A stretch of DNA of 64,000 nucleotides from Chloroflexus sp. Y-396-1 (GCF_000516515.1 NZ_KI911784.1:2698881-2762880); one strand, 5' to 3'; numbered from the stretch's first letter, positions 46,544-55,186 are shown. Made by a program: numbers and translations. Notes: a model not told the origin generated them from the sequence alone.

Positions 46544-46735
46544 TGATCTGCTCCTTCGTTTAGATTAGCCATCATACATACACTGCTACCTGTGCTGGGA
46601 AAAAGCAAACCAGGCAGCTATGAGCTTCACCGTTCCCTTCCTGACCATTTCTCCTTCCCTGATGAGCCAGACGGGAAACGAAAGTAGTCAGGTAAAAGAC
46701 ATGGCGAGGTTGAGACACGCCCGAAAGACCAATCG

Positions 46736-47332
46736 TTATGTTACTCGTTGCCAACGTAATAACACCTCACGAGCTGCCCGTGCCGCTTTCGCTCGGTGAC
46801 TGATCTGATTTTTGCGCTCGGCACTCAGCTCGGCCAGCGTTGCATCTTCATCGAGAACATAAAAGAGCGGATCGTAGCCAAAGCCACCAGTTCCACGAGG
46901 TGCAAACTCGATCACGCCGGGAAGGGTGCCTTCGACGAGTTCGGTTGGGTACTCAGGATGAGCTAACGCAATCACACACACAAAACGTGCGAGTCGTTGA
47001 TGCCAGGGAATATCACGCATTTGATCGAGCAGGTATTGTAATTGCGCTGGCCCAGAAAGACCGCCATACCGCGCTGAATGCACGCCAGGCGCACCACCGA
47101 GCGCTGCTACTTCGAGACCACTATCGTCGGCTAACGTTGGTAAGCCACTAATCGACCGATACCCTTCGGCTTTCAAACGTGCGTTTTCGGCAAAGGTCTG
47201 CCCGGTTTCTTCCACCACCGTTTGAATACCTACATCGGCCAACGAATAGAGACGCAGGTCGAGGTCAGCGAATATATCGGTGAATTCGCGTAATTTGCTC
47301 GGATTGTGGGTCGCAATGAGTAGTTCGCGCAT
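46736..47332 (-). CDS. rdgB: XTP/dITP diphosphatase (RdgB/HAM1)
   Basis: Hydrolyses deaminated purine nucleotides before they enter DNA or RNA. 198 residues with the substrate motif THNPSKLREF at the N-terminus, LADDSGLEVAALGGAPGVHSARYGG and GFGYDPLFY, and the closing EKNQISHRAKA-like block (ERKNQISHRAKA). ATG 47332 gives the family N-terminus MRELLIATHN; in-frame ATGs upstream (about 47374) are less likely. Confidence 0.95.
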   Translation of the reverse strand: MRELLIATHNPSKLREFTDIFADLDLRLYSLADVGIQTVVEETGQTFAENARLKAEGYRSISGLPTLADDSGLEVAALGGAPGVHSARYGGLSGPAQLQYLLDQMRDIPWHQRLARFVCVIALAHPEYPTELVEGTLPGVIEFAPRGTGGFGYDPLFYVLDEDATLAELSAERKNQISHRAKAARAAREVLLRWQRVT

Positions 47333-48145
47333 ACGTTTGACACAAGCCGATTTGTTCCCAATGAAGCTGTGTGCCATTGTACACGAAGGTATAGGCGTGA
47401 GCAACTTTTGATAATCGCTCGTTGAGCGTTGGCATAGCACACCGATTGGGTTTCATTTTTCATCTCGCGATAGACCGGATTTCATGCACTTACGATCGGG
47501 GGATGTTTGCAGTCCCGCGTAGCAGGGTTATTGTTCAGACATGCTCTCAGCTATGCTACATAGTCATACGGCGTATCATCATTTGATCTGAGAGCCTGAT
47601 CAAAAACCTGGGCCTTTGCTGAGTCTCAACCATGACAGCGCCAGAATGGTCAGGGAAACAGTGGCGTGCAACACGGGCGTCTCCGCGACGCGCCGGAACA
47701 GGGTTGCAACGGTTGCAGTACCTGGGTTGCGGAGCGCGCCTGGCGGCCCTCACCTTCCCCCTGGCCCCCTCCCGCTCCCCTACGAAGAGCGGGAAGGGGG
47801 GAACGTGCGGCGCGGGGTGAACGTCGCTCTCCCAACCCGTCACGCGCAGCGCCTGACGCTGCCTGCTCGGTAGAGGGAACGTGCGGCGGATGGAGGAACA
47901 GAACGTTGGCCCCCAACGCAGTGGTGGCCTAGGCACGGTACGTTCCCAATAAGAAATTCGGGTTTTTGATCATGCTCTGAGGTGTCTGGTTGACCAGAAC
48001 ATGGCTGACGACTTGCAGTACCTTGTTCACCCACAATAGTGATTTGTAGCAGCGTGCCTCACCATTGGCGTGAGGTCGTCTCGCTCTCCGTTTCTTCACA
48101 GCGGGAGAACCATGCGGAGTGGCTAACATACGTCCTTTCGTTCAC
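47333..48145. other. Spacer carrying a dispersed element
   Basis: More than 800 bases without a supportable gene, mostly element B (47590-47980). The part 47981-48145 contains no recognised feature. Confidence 0.5.
47590..47980. repeat. Dispersed intergenic element B (about 390 bp)
   Basis: Left end AGAGCCTGATCAAAAACC, right end GGTTTTTGATCATGCTCTGA, near-perfect terminal inverted repeats. The interior left part (CAACCATGACAGCGCCAG, CGGAACAGGGTTGCAACG) and right part (GGCCCCCAACGCAGTGG, CACGGTACGTTCCCAAT) match element A base for base in long stretches. Its middle is a single palindromic GC unit, unlike the tandem arrays of A. No protein encoded. Confidence 0.7.
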
Positions 48146-48174
48146 TTGACACGCAAGCGTTCCTATGGTATACT
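48146..48174 (+). promoter_or_regulatory. Strong sigma70 promoter of the DUF4491-like pair
   Basis: TTGACA (48146-48151), 17-base spacer, TATACT (48169-48174); about 43 bases before the first start codon. Confidence 0.7.
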
Positions 48175-48217
48175 GCAAGGGATTGCTAAGATTTGTATAG
48201 ATTTATGAGGGAAAACA

Positions 48218-48631
48218 ATGCTACAAACAAGTGGTCTCTGGTTAGCCATCGCAACCTTTCTCAGTATCTGGTGGGGGCACGTTGGGGTTCGCTGGTTAGA
48301 GGCGAAATTTGCTGACATTCGGCCACCGATGCTCGTTCTGATTATCGCCGGTTTCGGGTTAAATATTGCGGCACTCTTTGCTCCGAACATAACGATTGGT
48401 GGCATATGTAGTGTGGTAGGTATCTCGTTGTGGTGGGATGCCTTCGAGCTGGTACGCCAGGATCGACGAGTACGCCATGGCCATGCACCGGCCAACCCTT
48501 ATAACCCGCGTCATGCCCGGTATCTGGCTGAAGGACATGCGACGCTTCACGACCCACTTGATCGCGAGCCAGGCGATGTACCTTTGATAACCCAACAATC
48601 GGTACGTGATCGCGAACCGGAAGTTGCCTGA
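48218..48631 (+). CDS. DUF4491-like small membrane protein
   Basis: 137 residues: three hydrophobic helices (about 5-20, 36-57, 58-76) followed by WWDAFELVRQDRRVRHGHAPANPYNPRHAR, which matches the pattern of DUF4491 proteins (W..-E-.-.Q-.RV..G..P.NP). A roughly 45-residue polar tail is extra. GAGG lies before the ATG and a consensus promoter upstream. A second family member follows 48 bases downstream, suggesting a paired complex. Function unknown. Confidence 0.7.
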   Translation: MLQTSGLWLAIATFLSIWWGHVGVRWLEAKFADIRPPMLVLIIAGFGLNIAALFAPNITIGGICSVVGISLWWDAFELVRQDRRVRHGHAPANPYNPRHARYLAEGHATLHDPLDREPGDVPLITQQSVRDREPEVA

Positions 48632-48679
48632 TACTGTAATAGCTACTACCGTGGATTGAAATGCTGGTGAGGGAATGTT

Positions 48680-49015
48680 ATGTCTTGGGAAGGAATTGCC
48701 ATCGGTCTGTTTAGTCTGGGAATCATTGGGTTTGGGTTTTTCTGGGTCATTCGGATGGAATACTATCTCGGCTATCTCTGGTGGCCGTACCCACTCCTAT
48801 TCGGTATCGGTATTGTTGTGCTGTCGCTCTTTGTCGCTGACGCAGGCTGGTCAGCGCTGCTAGGGGTAACGGGCGCTTCGTTCATTTGGGGTGCGACCGA
48901 GCTAAAGGAGCAGGCAGTCCGGGCGGAATTAGGATGGTTTCCGCGTAATCCGAATCCCAAGCCACTGCCGCCATTTGTTGAATTTATTCGGAAAATAAAG
49001 GCACCGCACCTTTGA
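48680..49015 (+). CDS. DUF4491 family small membrane protein
   Basis: 111 residues, three hydrophobic helices (about 5-25, 34-54, 56-75), then WGATELKEQAVRAELGWFPRNPNPKP, the DUF4491 signature with the GWFP.NP end. GAGGGAA is placed before the ATG. Second gene of the pair with 48218-48631; the two share layout but little sequence outside the signature. No known function. Confidence 0.75.
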   Translation: MSWEGIAIGLFSLGIIGFGFFWVIRMEYYLGYLWWPYPLLFGIGIVVLSLFVADAGWSALLGVTGASFIWGATELKEQAVRAELGWFPRNPNPKPLPPFVEFIRKIKAPHL

Positions 49016-49348
49016 GAGCATTTGGAAAACCCTTTGATAACCTGGATGCGCGGGACTCAAGCCCGCGCATCGACGTGCGTGGACGAATTCCCGGCTATGT
49101 TGTTGCTGGTATTCTACCGTTTCTTCTCGGCTTCTCTCTTGGCCACATTCCTCGCTCATTCCGAGGAAGGGGCATTTAACCTACGGGTAAGGAATGTTCG
49201 GATACCCTCTAGGGGAGACAAGGTGAAACCCTCCGGCAATACGATACAAGGAAAACAGCATTGGTAGGCGTTCTTTTCATCTGGATTCTGTGCTACGATC
49301 CGTCGTGATCTCGTATTGTTGCTTTTTGTTACGTAAAAACAGGTGGTC
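49016..49348. other. Spacer with a REP-like palindrome
   Basis: About 330 bases without a gene; contains the GC palindrome at 49046-49070. Confidence 0.4.
49046..49070. repeat. REP-like GC palindrome
   Basis: ATGCGCGGG-ACTCAAG-CCCGCGCAT, a nine-pair perfect stem, downstream of the DUF4491 pair; may double as its transcript end. Confidence 0.55.
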
Positions 49349-49918
49349 ATGATCGATATTGCCGCTCAAAAAACCGCCTTGCGTGCTAGGATGATCGTGC
49401 AGCGGGACAGATTATCCGATCGTGAATGGCGTAGTGCCCGCATTTGTGAGCTGGTACGGTCTTTACCACTATTTATCACCGCCAGAGCAATTCACTGTTA
49501 TATCCCAATACGTTCAGAAGTTGACACCCGACCGCTCATTGCGGCTGCGCTGGCAGCCGGGAAGGCAGTGGCGGTACCAGTAGTCGGATCGCAGCAGCAG
49601 CTTTCACATAGCTGGATCAAGAGCCTGGCGCGAGACGAATGGGAGCCAGGGCGATTCGGCACACTCCAACCGCGATCAATGATACCAGCCCAGCCTGGCG
49701 AGTGGTCATTAACCATCGTTCCCTTAGTAGCGTTTGATCGCGAACTGTATCGGCTTGGCTATGGTGGTGGATACTACGACAGGTTATTAGCAACCGCACC
49801 GACCATCGCTATCGGTGTCGCCTTCACCGTGCAGGAAGTTGCGAGGCTGCCGCGTGAAGCTCACGACCGTCAGCTTGATCTAGTTGTGTGCGAAGATGGC
49901 CTGCGTCGACGGAGTTGA
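49349..49918 (+). CDS. 5-formyltetrahydrofolate cyclo-ligase
   Basis: 189 residues; ATP-dependent conversion of 5-formyl-THF to 5,10-methenyl-THF in folate salvage. Family marks: basic N-terminal helix with KTALRARMIVQRD, Y-x-P-I-RSEVDTRPLI (YIPIRSEVDTR), and the ATP/substrate loop RLGYGGGYYDRLL with VAF before. ATG 49349 is used; a GTG two codons upstream (49343) is possible since AGGTGG overlaps it. Stand-alone. Confidence 0.93.
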   Translation: MIDIAAQKTALRARMIVQRDRLSDREWRSARICELVRSLPLFITARAIHCYIPIRSEVDTRPLIAAALAAGKAVAVPVVGSQQQLSHSWIKSLARDEWEPGRFGTLQPRSMIPAQPGEWSLTIVPLVAFDRELYRLGYGGGYYDRLLATAPTIAIGVAFTVQEVARLPREAHDRQLDLVVCEDGLRRRS

Positions 49919-50191
49919 TGTTGCCGGTAGCGGATTCTTATCTGGCGGCAACCTCTACTCTGCGGTATGATGAAAGAAGCACAGAGCAAGGTTTCGGTTC
50001 CCGAGATAGCCGGTTCTTTAACCTGTTTTTACTGCCAGGATGTGGGTTGTACCTCTGCACAGGTGTCTGAAAAATACGATCCCCTAAACTTTTTTCTCTA
50101 CCAGAATAGAGATGTGGAGAGAACGGAGGGATGTTTCAGGCACATCTGGCAGAGTCTGTCTGACTGTTGAATAGGTAAGGAGTTTTGATCG
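49919..50191. other. Spacer upstream of the nitronate monooxygenase gene
   Basis: About 270 bases. A Cys-containing 67-codon frame (49967-50170) has no ribosome site and is not called. TAAGGAG sits before the next start. Confidence 0.35.
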
Positions 50192-51661
50192 ATGCGTGCC
50201 TGCGATTTGCCGATGATTATTCAAGGTGGCATGGGCGCTGCCGTTTCCGATTGGCGCCTGGCACGGGCGGTTGCAGCCTGTGGGCAGCTTGGCGTTATTT
50301 CTGGTACCGGTATCGACACGATTCTGATCCGTCGCTTGCAAGATGGCGATCCTGATGGAGCTATGCGGCGAGCGATGGCTCATTTTCCGCTACCTGGTGT
50401 AGCCGAGCGTGTGCTGACCACTTATTTCCGTCCGGCAGGTCGGGCACCTGACGAACCCTATGAACTCTTGCCGATGTATAACCTGAAGGTGAGCAAAGAG
50501 CGGCAACAAATTGCCATGTTGGCCGCGTTTGTCGAGGTCTGGTTAGCGAAGGAGGGGCACAACCGTCCTATCGGTATGAATTTATTGACAAAGATACAAC
50601 TTCCTAATCTGGCATTGCTGTACGGAGCAATGCTGGCCGGAGTTGATGTGATTATTATGGGAGCCGGGATTCCACGGGAAATTCCAGCCGCTCTTGATGC
50701 TCTGGCTGCCCATCGACCTGCGCAACTGACTGCTGAGATAGATGGCGATGAAGGCTCACCACCAACCTACATCACCTTCGATCCGCTTACCCACTGGGAG
50801 AGTGCGCCGCCGTCTTTGCATCGACCACTCTTTTTGCCGATTGTCGCGAGCGTGTCTCTGGCCACGATGTTTGCCCGTAAGATTGCCGGAGTTGACGGGC
50901 TAGTTATTGAGGGGCCGACTGCCGGTGGCCACAATGCCCCACCACGTGGTGAATTACGGCTTAACGAACGGGGCGAACCGGTGTACGGGCCGCGAGATAT
51001 GGTCGATCCGACGAAGATTGCCGCACTCGGTTTACCCTTCTGGCTGGCCGGTGGTACTGCTTCTCCAGAAGGACTGGCAACTGCACGTGCAGCAGGTGCG
51101 ATGGGGATTCAGGTTGGTACGCTCTTCGCCTTCTGCAACGAGTCGGGGTTGGCCGATCCGCTACGTCGTTCAGTGCTTGAAGCTCTGGCACGCGGCGCTG
51201 TTGATGTCTTTACCGACCCGCGCGCATCGCCAACCGGCTATCCGTTTAAGGTGGTGCGCTGGGATACCGATCCGGCTCAGGGAGTCCCACGGCAGCGCAT
51301 TTGCGATCTGGGCTATTTGCGTACAATGTATCGAACCCCCAAAGGAACAATTGGCTATCGGTGTGCTAGCGAACCAATTGCAACGTTTGTGAAGAAGGGC
51401 GGTGATATTGCTGAAACCGAAGGGCGGCGTTGCTTGTGCAATGCGCTGATGTCGAATGTCGGCGTTGGGCAGGCCCGTGCCGATATTGGGGTCGAACCGC
51501 CACTGCTAACGAGTGGTGACGATTTGCTGCGCCTGCCCACAATCTTCGATGTGAAGCAAGGATATTCGGCAGCCGATGTGATTGCCTATCTGCTCGGTCA
51601 ACGACCAGCCCTGTCTTCAACACTTTTGATGACGCAACCGGTTGAGTCGCTGGCCGGCTAG
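50192..51661 (+). CDS. Nitronate monooxygenase / 2-nitropropane dioxygenase family FMN protein
   Basis: 489 residues, clearly longer than the usual 320-360. TIM-barrel FMN signatures are present: IIQGGMGAAVSDWRLA at the N-terminus, GLVIEGPTAGGHNAPP, LAGGTASPEGL and GIQVGTLFAF. Beyond the barrel a C-terminal extension carries clustered cysteines (ICDLG, YRCASEP, RRCLCNALM), which could bind metal or a cluster. It may be an enoyl-reductase-like (PfaD/FabK-related) rather than nitronate-oxidising enzyme. AAGGAG precedes the ATG. Confidence 0.85.
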   Translation: MRACDLPMIIQGGMGAAVSDWRLARAVAACGQLGVISGTGIDTILIRRLQDGDPDGAMRRAMAHFPLPGVAERVLTTYFRPAGRAPDEPYELLPMYNLKVSKERQQIAMLAAFVEVWLAKEGHNRPIGMNLLTKIQLPNLALLYGAMLAGVDVIIMGAGIPREIPAALDALAAHRPAQLTAEIDGDEGSPPTYITFDPLTHWESAPPSLHRPLFLPIVASVSLATMFARKIAGVDGLVIEGPTAGGHNAPPRGELRLNERGEPVYGPRDMVDPTKIAALGLPFWLAGGTASPEGLATARAAGAMGIQVGTLFAFCNESGLADPLRRSVLEALARGAVDVFTDPRASPTGYPFKVVRWDTDPAQGVPRQRICDLGYLRTMYRTPKGTIGYRCASEPIATFVKKGGDIAETEGRRCLCNALMSNVGVGQARADIGVEPPLLTSGDDLLRLPTIFDVKQGYSAADVIAYLLGQRPALSSTLLMTQPVESLAG

Positions 51662-51665
51662 AAAC

Positions 51666-52652
51666 TTACTTTGTCCAGGATAAGCCGCCATCAGCATTGA
51701 TAGCGAAGTCGGTTGATAGTCGCCGAGGTGGTCCTAATGAGAGCGCCTCGGCAGTTATCGTAACCTCTGCAATGAAGAGGTCAAATCCACGCCCACCAGA
51801 CGGCACCGCGAGGAACGCCAGCGTGTTTCCATCGGGGGCAAAGACCGGTGCGCGGGCAGTACCAATGTCGGTCAGTCGTACCGGTGCACCGCCATCTACC
51901 GGCAGTGCATAGAGATCGCTACCTCCGTTTACACCCACGGCAAAAATCAACCAGTTCCCGTCAGGACTGATCGCCGGATCGTAAGCCGGGGTTGGTGCTC
52001 CGGCTAACGGAGTGGCCCGACCGTTTACGATCCGAACCAGTTGTTGCTGACTATCGCTACCGAGTGGTGTGCGTACTGCGATCAGGTCGCCGGTGGGGAG
52101 AACGATACTCCGCCCTAAATGCGCATTAGAATCACTGAAAACTGGTTGACGTTGACCGGTCATGTCGTAGCGGAACAGGGCGAGGGGCGCATCAACCGGT
52201 GGATCACCCACTGGCGGTGCCGTCTGTACCGCTGCCAGAATACCATTCCCATCAGGTAGCCACGTCGGATAAAAGGCCCAGACTGCACGGTACACTCGAT
52301 CAAGACTTCCCACCGGTACGGCTGGATTATGATCGGTCAGTTGCGTCAGGACAGTTCCCGTCTGATCGGCGATCAGCAGATCGCTGGCGCCATCACGAAC
52401 GGTTACGTAGGCAATCTGTTCACCAGAAGGACTAAATGCTGGTTGGGTTGCCGGTGGGCTGATTAAGCGACGAGCAGTGCGTTCCTCCCAAAGCCAGATG
52501 CCATCATCACGACAAAAAAGAATACGACCGGAAACGGTATCACCCTGGAGTGCTGCTGGTGGAGTCGGAGTAGTCGAAACCGGTGTTGAGGCACAGGCTG
52601 ACAGCAGGCTGAGCAGCAAGCAGAGCAAGATTGCAGATAGTAGACGTTTCAT
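51666..52652 (-). CDS. TolB-like beta-propeller lipoprotein
   Basis: 328 residues. N-terminal lipoprotein signal MKRLLSAILLCLLLSLLSAC (C20 acylated), which sets the start at 52652. After a Thr/Pro tether come six propeller blades of the TolB/WD40-like type, such as FSPSGEQIAYV, ISPDGNWLIFAVG and FAPDGNTLAFL. Extracytoplasmic; propellers of this kind mostly mediate binding. Followed by no gene on its strand; its stop is 5 bases from the convergent monooxygenase stop. Confidence 0.88.
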   Translation of the reverse strand: MKRLLSAILLCLLLSLLSACASTPVSTTPTPPAALQGDTVSGRILFCRDDGIWLWEERTARRLISPPATQPAFSPSGEQIAYVTVRDGASDLLIADQTGTVLTQLTDHNPAVPVGSLDRVYRAVWAFYPTWLPDGNGILAAVQTAPPVGDPPVDAPLALFRYDMTGQRQPVFSDSNAHLGRSIVLPTGDLIAVRTPLGSDSQQQLVRIVNGRATPLAGAPTPAYDPAISPDGNWLIFAVGVNGGSDLYALPVDGGAPVRLTDIGTARAPVFAPDGNTLAFLAVPSGGRGFDLFIAEVTITAEALSLGPPRRLSTDFAINADGGLSWTK

Positions 52653-52671
52653 ATTGCTATGCGTTGGTTCA

Positions 52672-53643
52672 TCAATCCTCGATCCGCCGACGTAACCAGA
52701 GCAGCAACCGTTGCGGCCAGCGACGAACAACTGGTGGCGGTTGCTGGATCAGATCATCTGGTAAATCAGGTGGAAGCAGTGCCCGTAATGCGGAAGGGAC
52801 CACCGTGAAATGTAGCGGCGTGGTACCGATCGGGTCACCGTCGACCTGTACCGGTAGCGGTGGGCGAGTAACAACTTCAATCGTATGTGCACGGTAGTAA
52901 GCAATATCGGGGTTGAGACTAAAACGGCGACGCAAGATGGCGATCAGATGCCCGATAGCGTTGATACCGTTATCACCTTTGATTACGCATACATCGAGGA
53001 GACCATCATCAATACTGGCCCGATGAGTAATCTTCACCAGACCACCGTACAACTGGGAATTGCCGATCACAATCATCAACACGCGGGCCTTGATCTGGCG
53101 CCCATCGAGCCAGATTCGAGCGCGGGTACCGCGAATCCGCATCACCTCTTCGATACCGCGCACGACGTATGCTAACGCCCCGAGTCGTCGTTTCTCATCA
53201 GGACGAATATTAGCGGTAATGGCAGCATCAAAACCGATTCCGGCCATCAAAAGAAAGTAGCGATCACCAGCGCGTCCCAAATCAATCGGTCGTGGCGACC
53301 ACGTACAGAGTGTCTGTGCAGCAGCACGTGGTTGGAGTGGTAGCCCCAGTTCACGGGCCCAGACATTCATTGTACCGAGTGGTAGAGTCGCCAGCGCCGT
53401 TTGGCTACCTGCCAGGCCATTGACCACCTCGTTGATAGTACCATCGCCACCAGCAGCAACAACCAGGTCGTATCCCGTAGCGGCTGCCTGACGTGCCAGG
53501 CGGCACCCATCACCTGGGCCACTGGTCGGTTGTAATTCCACAGTCCAACCCTTTTCACGCCAGACCTGGGCGGCAGCCTCAAGTTCAGCTTCTAGCTGTT
53601 CAGCGTGACCGGCTGTCGGGTTGAAAACGATTAACGTGCGCAT
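52672..53643 (-). CDS. Diacylglycerol-kinase-family lipid kinase (YegS/DgkB type)
   Basis: 323 residues with the DAGK catalytic domain: VFNPTAGHAE at the N-terminus, the nucleotide motif AAGGDGTINEVVNGL, LPLGTMNVWARELGLP, and the C-terminal lobe with DDGLLDVCVIKG and VQVDGDPIG. Family members phosphorylate diacylglycerol or sphingoid lipids. Ends 20 bases before the lipoprotein start on the same strand, so an operon is likely. Confidence 0.92.
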   Translation of the reverse strand: MRTLIVFNPTAGHAEQLEAELEAAAQVWREKGWTVELQPTSGPGDGCRLARQAAATGYDLVVAAGGDGTINEVVNGLAGSQTALATLPLGTMNVWARELGLPLQPRAAAQTLCTWSPRPIDLGRAGDRYFLLMAGIGFDAAITANIRPDEKRRLGALAYVVRGIEEVMRIRGTRARIWLDGRQIKARVLMIVIGNSQLYGGLVKITHRASIDDGLLDVCVIKGDNGINAIGHLIAILRRRFSLNPDIAYYRAHTIEVVTRPPLPVQVDGDPIGTTPLHFTVVPSALRALLPPDLPDDLIQQPPPVVRRWPQRLLLWLRRRIED

Positions 53644-53765
53644 GCAACATTAGCTCTCTCTTTCAGTAAACTATGGTCAGTATAACAGAATCTTTTTGGA
53701 GTGCTATTGCTCTGTGTCTCGCATGGTACAATAGGCAGGTGCAATGCTAGCGCAGGAGGTTGCTC

Positions 53766-53957
53766 ATGAGTCAGTCGCAGACAACACTCCCCCCGTTGAT
53801 AGCGGTTGAATGGGTGCAGACGCCCATTTGTCGTCTGCAAGATACCGACCGTGACCGGGAGGAACGCGAATGTCCTGTGTGTCAGACGGAAATGCAGCGT
53901 TGGGCCGGATTCTATCGCTGTCAGCACTGTGGTTTCAAAGAGAGCTGTTGCTTTTAG
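53766..53957 (+). CDS. 63-residue zinc-ribbon protein
   Basis: Small protein with one zinc ribbon, CPVCQTEM (C-x2-C) and CQHCGFKESCC (C-x2-C plus two more cysteines), after an acidic N-terminal half. GGAGGT stands 7 bases before ATG 53766, which marks it as real. Divergent from the lipid kinase gene. Possibly a nucleic-acid- or protein-binding adaptor; no family recognised. Confidence 0.75.
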   Translation: MSQSQTTLPPLIAVEWVQTPICRLQDTDRDREERECPVCQTEMQRWAGFYRCQHCGFKESCCF

Positions 53958-53958
53958 A

Positions 53959-53987
53959 TTGACGTACTGCCGTCTTTCTATTACCAT
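53959..53987 (+). promoter_or_regulatory. Candidate promoter of the Xer recombinase gene
   Basis: TTGACG (53959-53964), 17-base spacer, TACCAT (53982-53987). The predicted start point falls near the ATG of the 11-codon frame at 53995. Confidence 0.45.
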
Positions 53988-53994
53988 AACAGCT

Positions 53995-54030
53995 ATGCAC
54001 GAAGCCTTCAACGAGTGGGCAAACGCATGA
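53995..54030 (+). CDS. Possible 11-codon leader frame before the recombinase
   Basis: MHEAFNEWANA, ending in TGA that overlaps the recombinase ATG (ATGA at 54027-54030). It would start almost at the predicted transcript start, so it could be read leaderlessly and couple translation into the recombinase gene. Seen in sequence; its use is inference and low confidence. Confidence 0.25.
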   Translation: MHEAFNEWANA

Positions 54031-54926
54031 ACCAGGATGTAGCGCAGTTTCTTGCTTATATCGCCGATGAACGAAAGATGTCGGCTAACACGATTGCCGC
54101 CTATCGTACCGATCTCGATCAGCTCTGCACATTTTTGCATGAACGTGGGATCACAGGCTGGCCTAAGGTTGATGCAGAGGTCATGATGGCCTTCGTGCTC
54201 AACCTCAAAGAGAAACGGTACGCCAGTTCAACAATGGCGCGTCGTTTGGCGGCGATCAAGTCGTTCTTTGCATTTTTGCAAGAACGCGGTATCATTAGTC
54301 ACGATCCAACTGCCCAACTTGATGCACCGCGGGTTGATCGGTTTCCCCCACGGGCTATTTCACAGCATCAGGTTGACGAGCTGCTGGAATTACCACTGCA
54401 AAATAGTACGCCGGAAGGCATCCGTGATAAGGCGATGCTGGAAGTGCTGTATGCCACCGGTATGCGGGTGAGTGAACTGGTTGCTCTGAATATTGATGAC
54501 GTGATGTTTGAAGCCAAAACGGTACGCTGTTTGGGGCGCCAGGGACGAGAACGGACTGTGCCACTGAGTGATGCGGCTATCACGGCCCTGGAAGAGTACC
54601 TCGATATAGCGCGTCCGCAACTGGCGCGTCAAGACAATGATGACGAGGTGGCACTATTTCTGAACCACCGTGGAAAACGACTCACGCGGCAGGGATTCTG
54701 GCTCATTTTGAAGACATATGCTGAACAGGTTGGACTACACGAGCTGACGCCACACATGCTGCGCCACTCTTTTGCGGCACATCAGTTGCGAAATGGTGTT
54801 GATCTGCGTGAATTGCAAGAGCGGCTGGGTCATGCATCCCTTGCTACGACTCAGATGTATGCCCATCTGACCGAACACTCAGCGCAATCGGGCATTGCCA
54901 GCAATGGGAGGTCACGTTCTTCTTAA
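54027..54926 (+). CDS. Tyrosine recombinase XerC/XerD
   Basis: 299 residues from ATG 54027. N-terminal SAM-like core-binding domain (about 1-85, AYRTDLDQL) and a C-terminal catalytic domain with the Arg of TGMRVSEL, H-x-x-R in TPHMLRHSFAAH, His of LGHAS and nucleophile Tyr in TTQMYAHL. In the beta2-beta3 hairpin the usual GKGxKxR reads GRQGRER, so the normally conserved catalytic Lys is Arg. Probably resolves chromosome dimers at dif. The RBS is weak; an 11-codon upstream frame overlaps the start. Confidence 0.88.
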   Translation: MNQDVAQFLAYIADERKMSANTIAAYRTDLDQLCTFLHERGITGWPKVDAEVMMAFVLNLKEKRYASSTMARRLAAIKSFFAFLQERGIISHDPTAQLDAPRVDRFPPRAISQHQVDELLELPLQNSTPEGIRDKAMLEVLYATGMRVSELVALNIDDVMFEAKTVRCLGRQGRERTVPLSDAAITALEEYLDIARPQLARQDNDDEVALFLNHRGKRLTRQGFWLILKTYAEQVGLHELTPHMLRHSFAAHQLRNGVDLRELQERLGHASLATTQMYAHLTEHSAQSGIASNGRSRSS

Positions 54927-54929
54927 CGG

Positions 54930-54958
54930 TTGCGAGTGATTACTGATCATGCTATACT
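54930..54958 (+). promoter_or_regulatory. Promoter of the glyS T-box transcript
   Basis: TTGCGA (54930-54935), 17-base spacer, TATACT (54953-54958), placing the transcript start just before T-box stem I. Confidence 0.55.
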
Positions 54959-54964
54959 CGCAGC

Positions 54965-55164
54965 ATATCGGCGATGATCCGGAGGAGTACGCCGCGAGGA
55001 GCGTCCAGCGAACCAGGGGTGGTGCGAGCCTGGTGGCTCTGAATGGCGGAATGGCGCCGGGGAGCCGTACTAACCTTGAGGTGAGCGACTACGGTCGCTA
55101 ACCGGGGTGGAACCGCGCGTCAGGTTTTGATGCGTCCCCGGGCGCTTTGTCGCCCGGTTTTTTT
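54965..55164 (+). promoter_or_regulatory. T-box riboswitch controlling glycyl-tRNA synthetase
   Basis: Leader that binds uncharged tRNA-Gly and prevents termination. The T-box core CCGGGGTGGAACCGCG is at 55102-55117. Stem I is closed by AGTACG (54986-54991) with CGTACT (55066-55071); within it a Gly codon GGC at 55045-55047 is a candidate specifier. The terminator stem CCGGGCG/CGCCCGG (55138-55157) is followed by seven T. Confidence 0.92.
55138..55164 (+). terminator. T-box regulated terminator
   Basis: CCGGGCG-CTTTGT-CGCCCGG followed by TTTTTTT, the default terminator of the glyS leader. Confidence 0.9.
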
Positions 55165-55186
55165 ATTGGGTGAAAGGAGGACATCT

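Noticed and set aside
47590-47980. Insertion sequence
   Set aside because: Terminal inverted repeats are present but there is no transposase frame and no flanking target duplication that I can recognise.
49967-50170. 67-codon cysteine-containing frame before the monooxygenase
   Set aside because: No ribosome site and ends just before the real gene; kept only as a note.
53995-54030. Attenuator leader peptide for the recombinase
   Set aside because: The 11-codon frame shows no run of a regulated amino acid codon and no terminator/antiterminator pair, so only a coupling role is considered.
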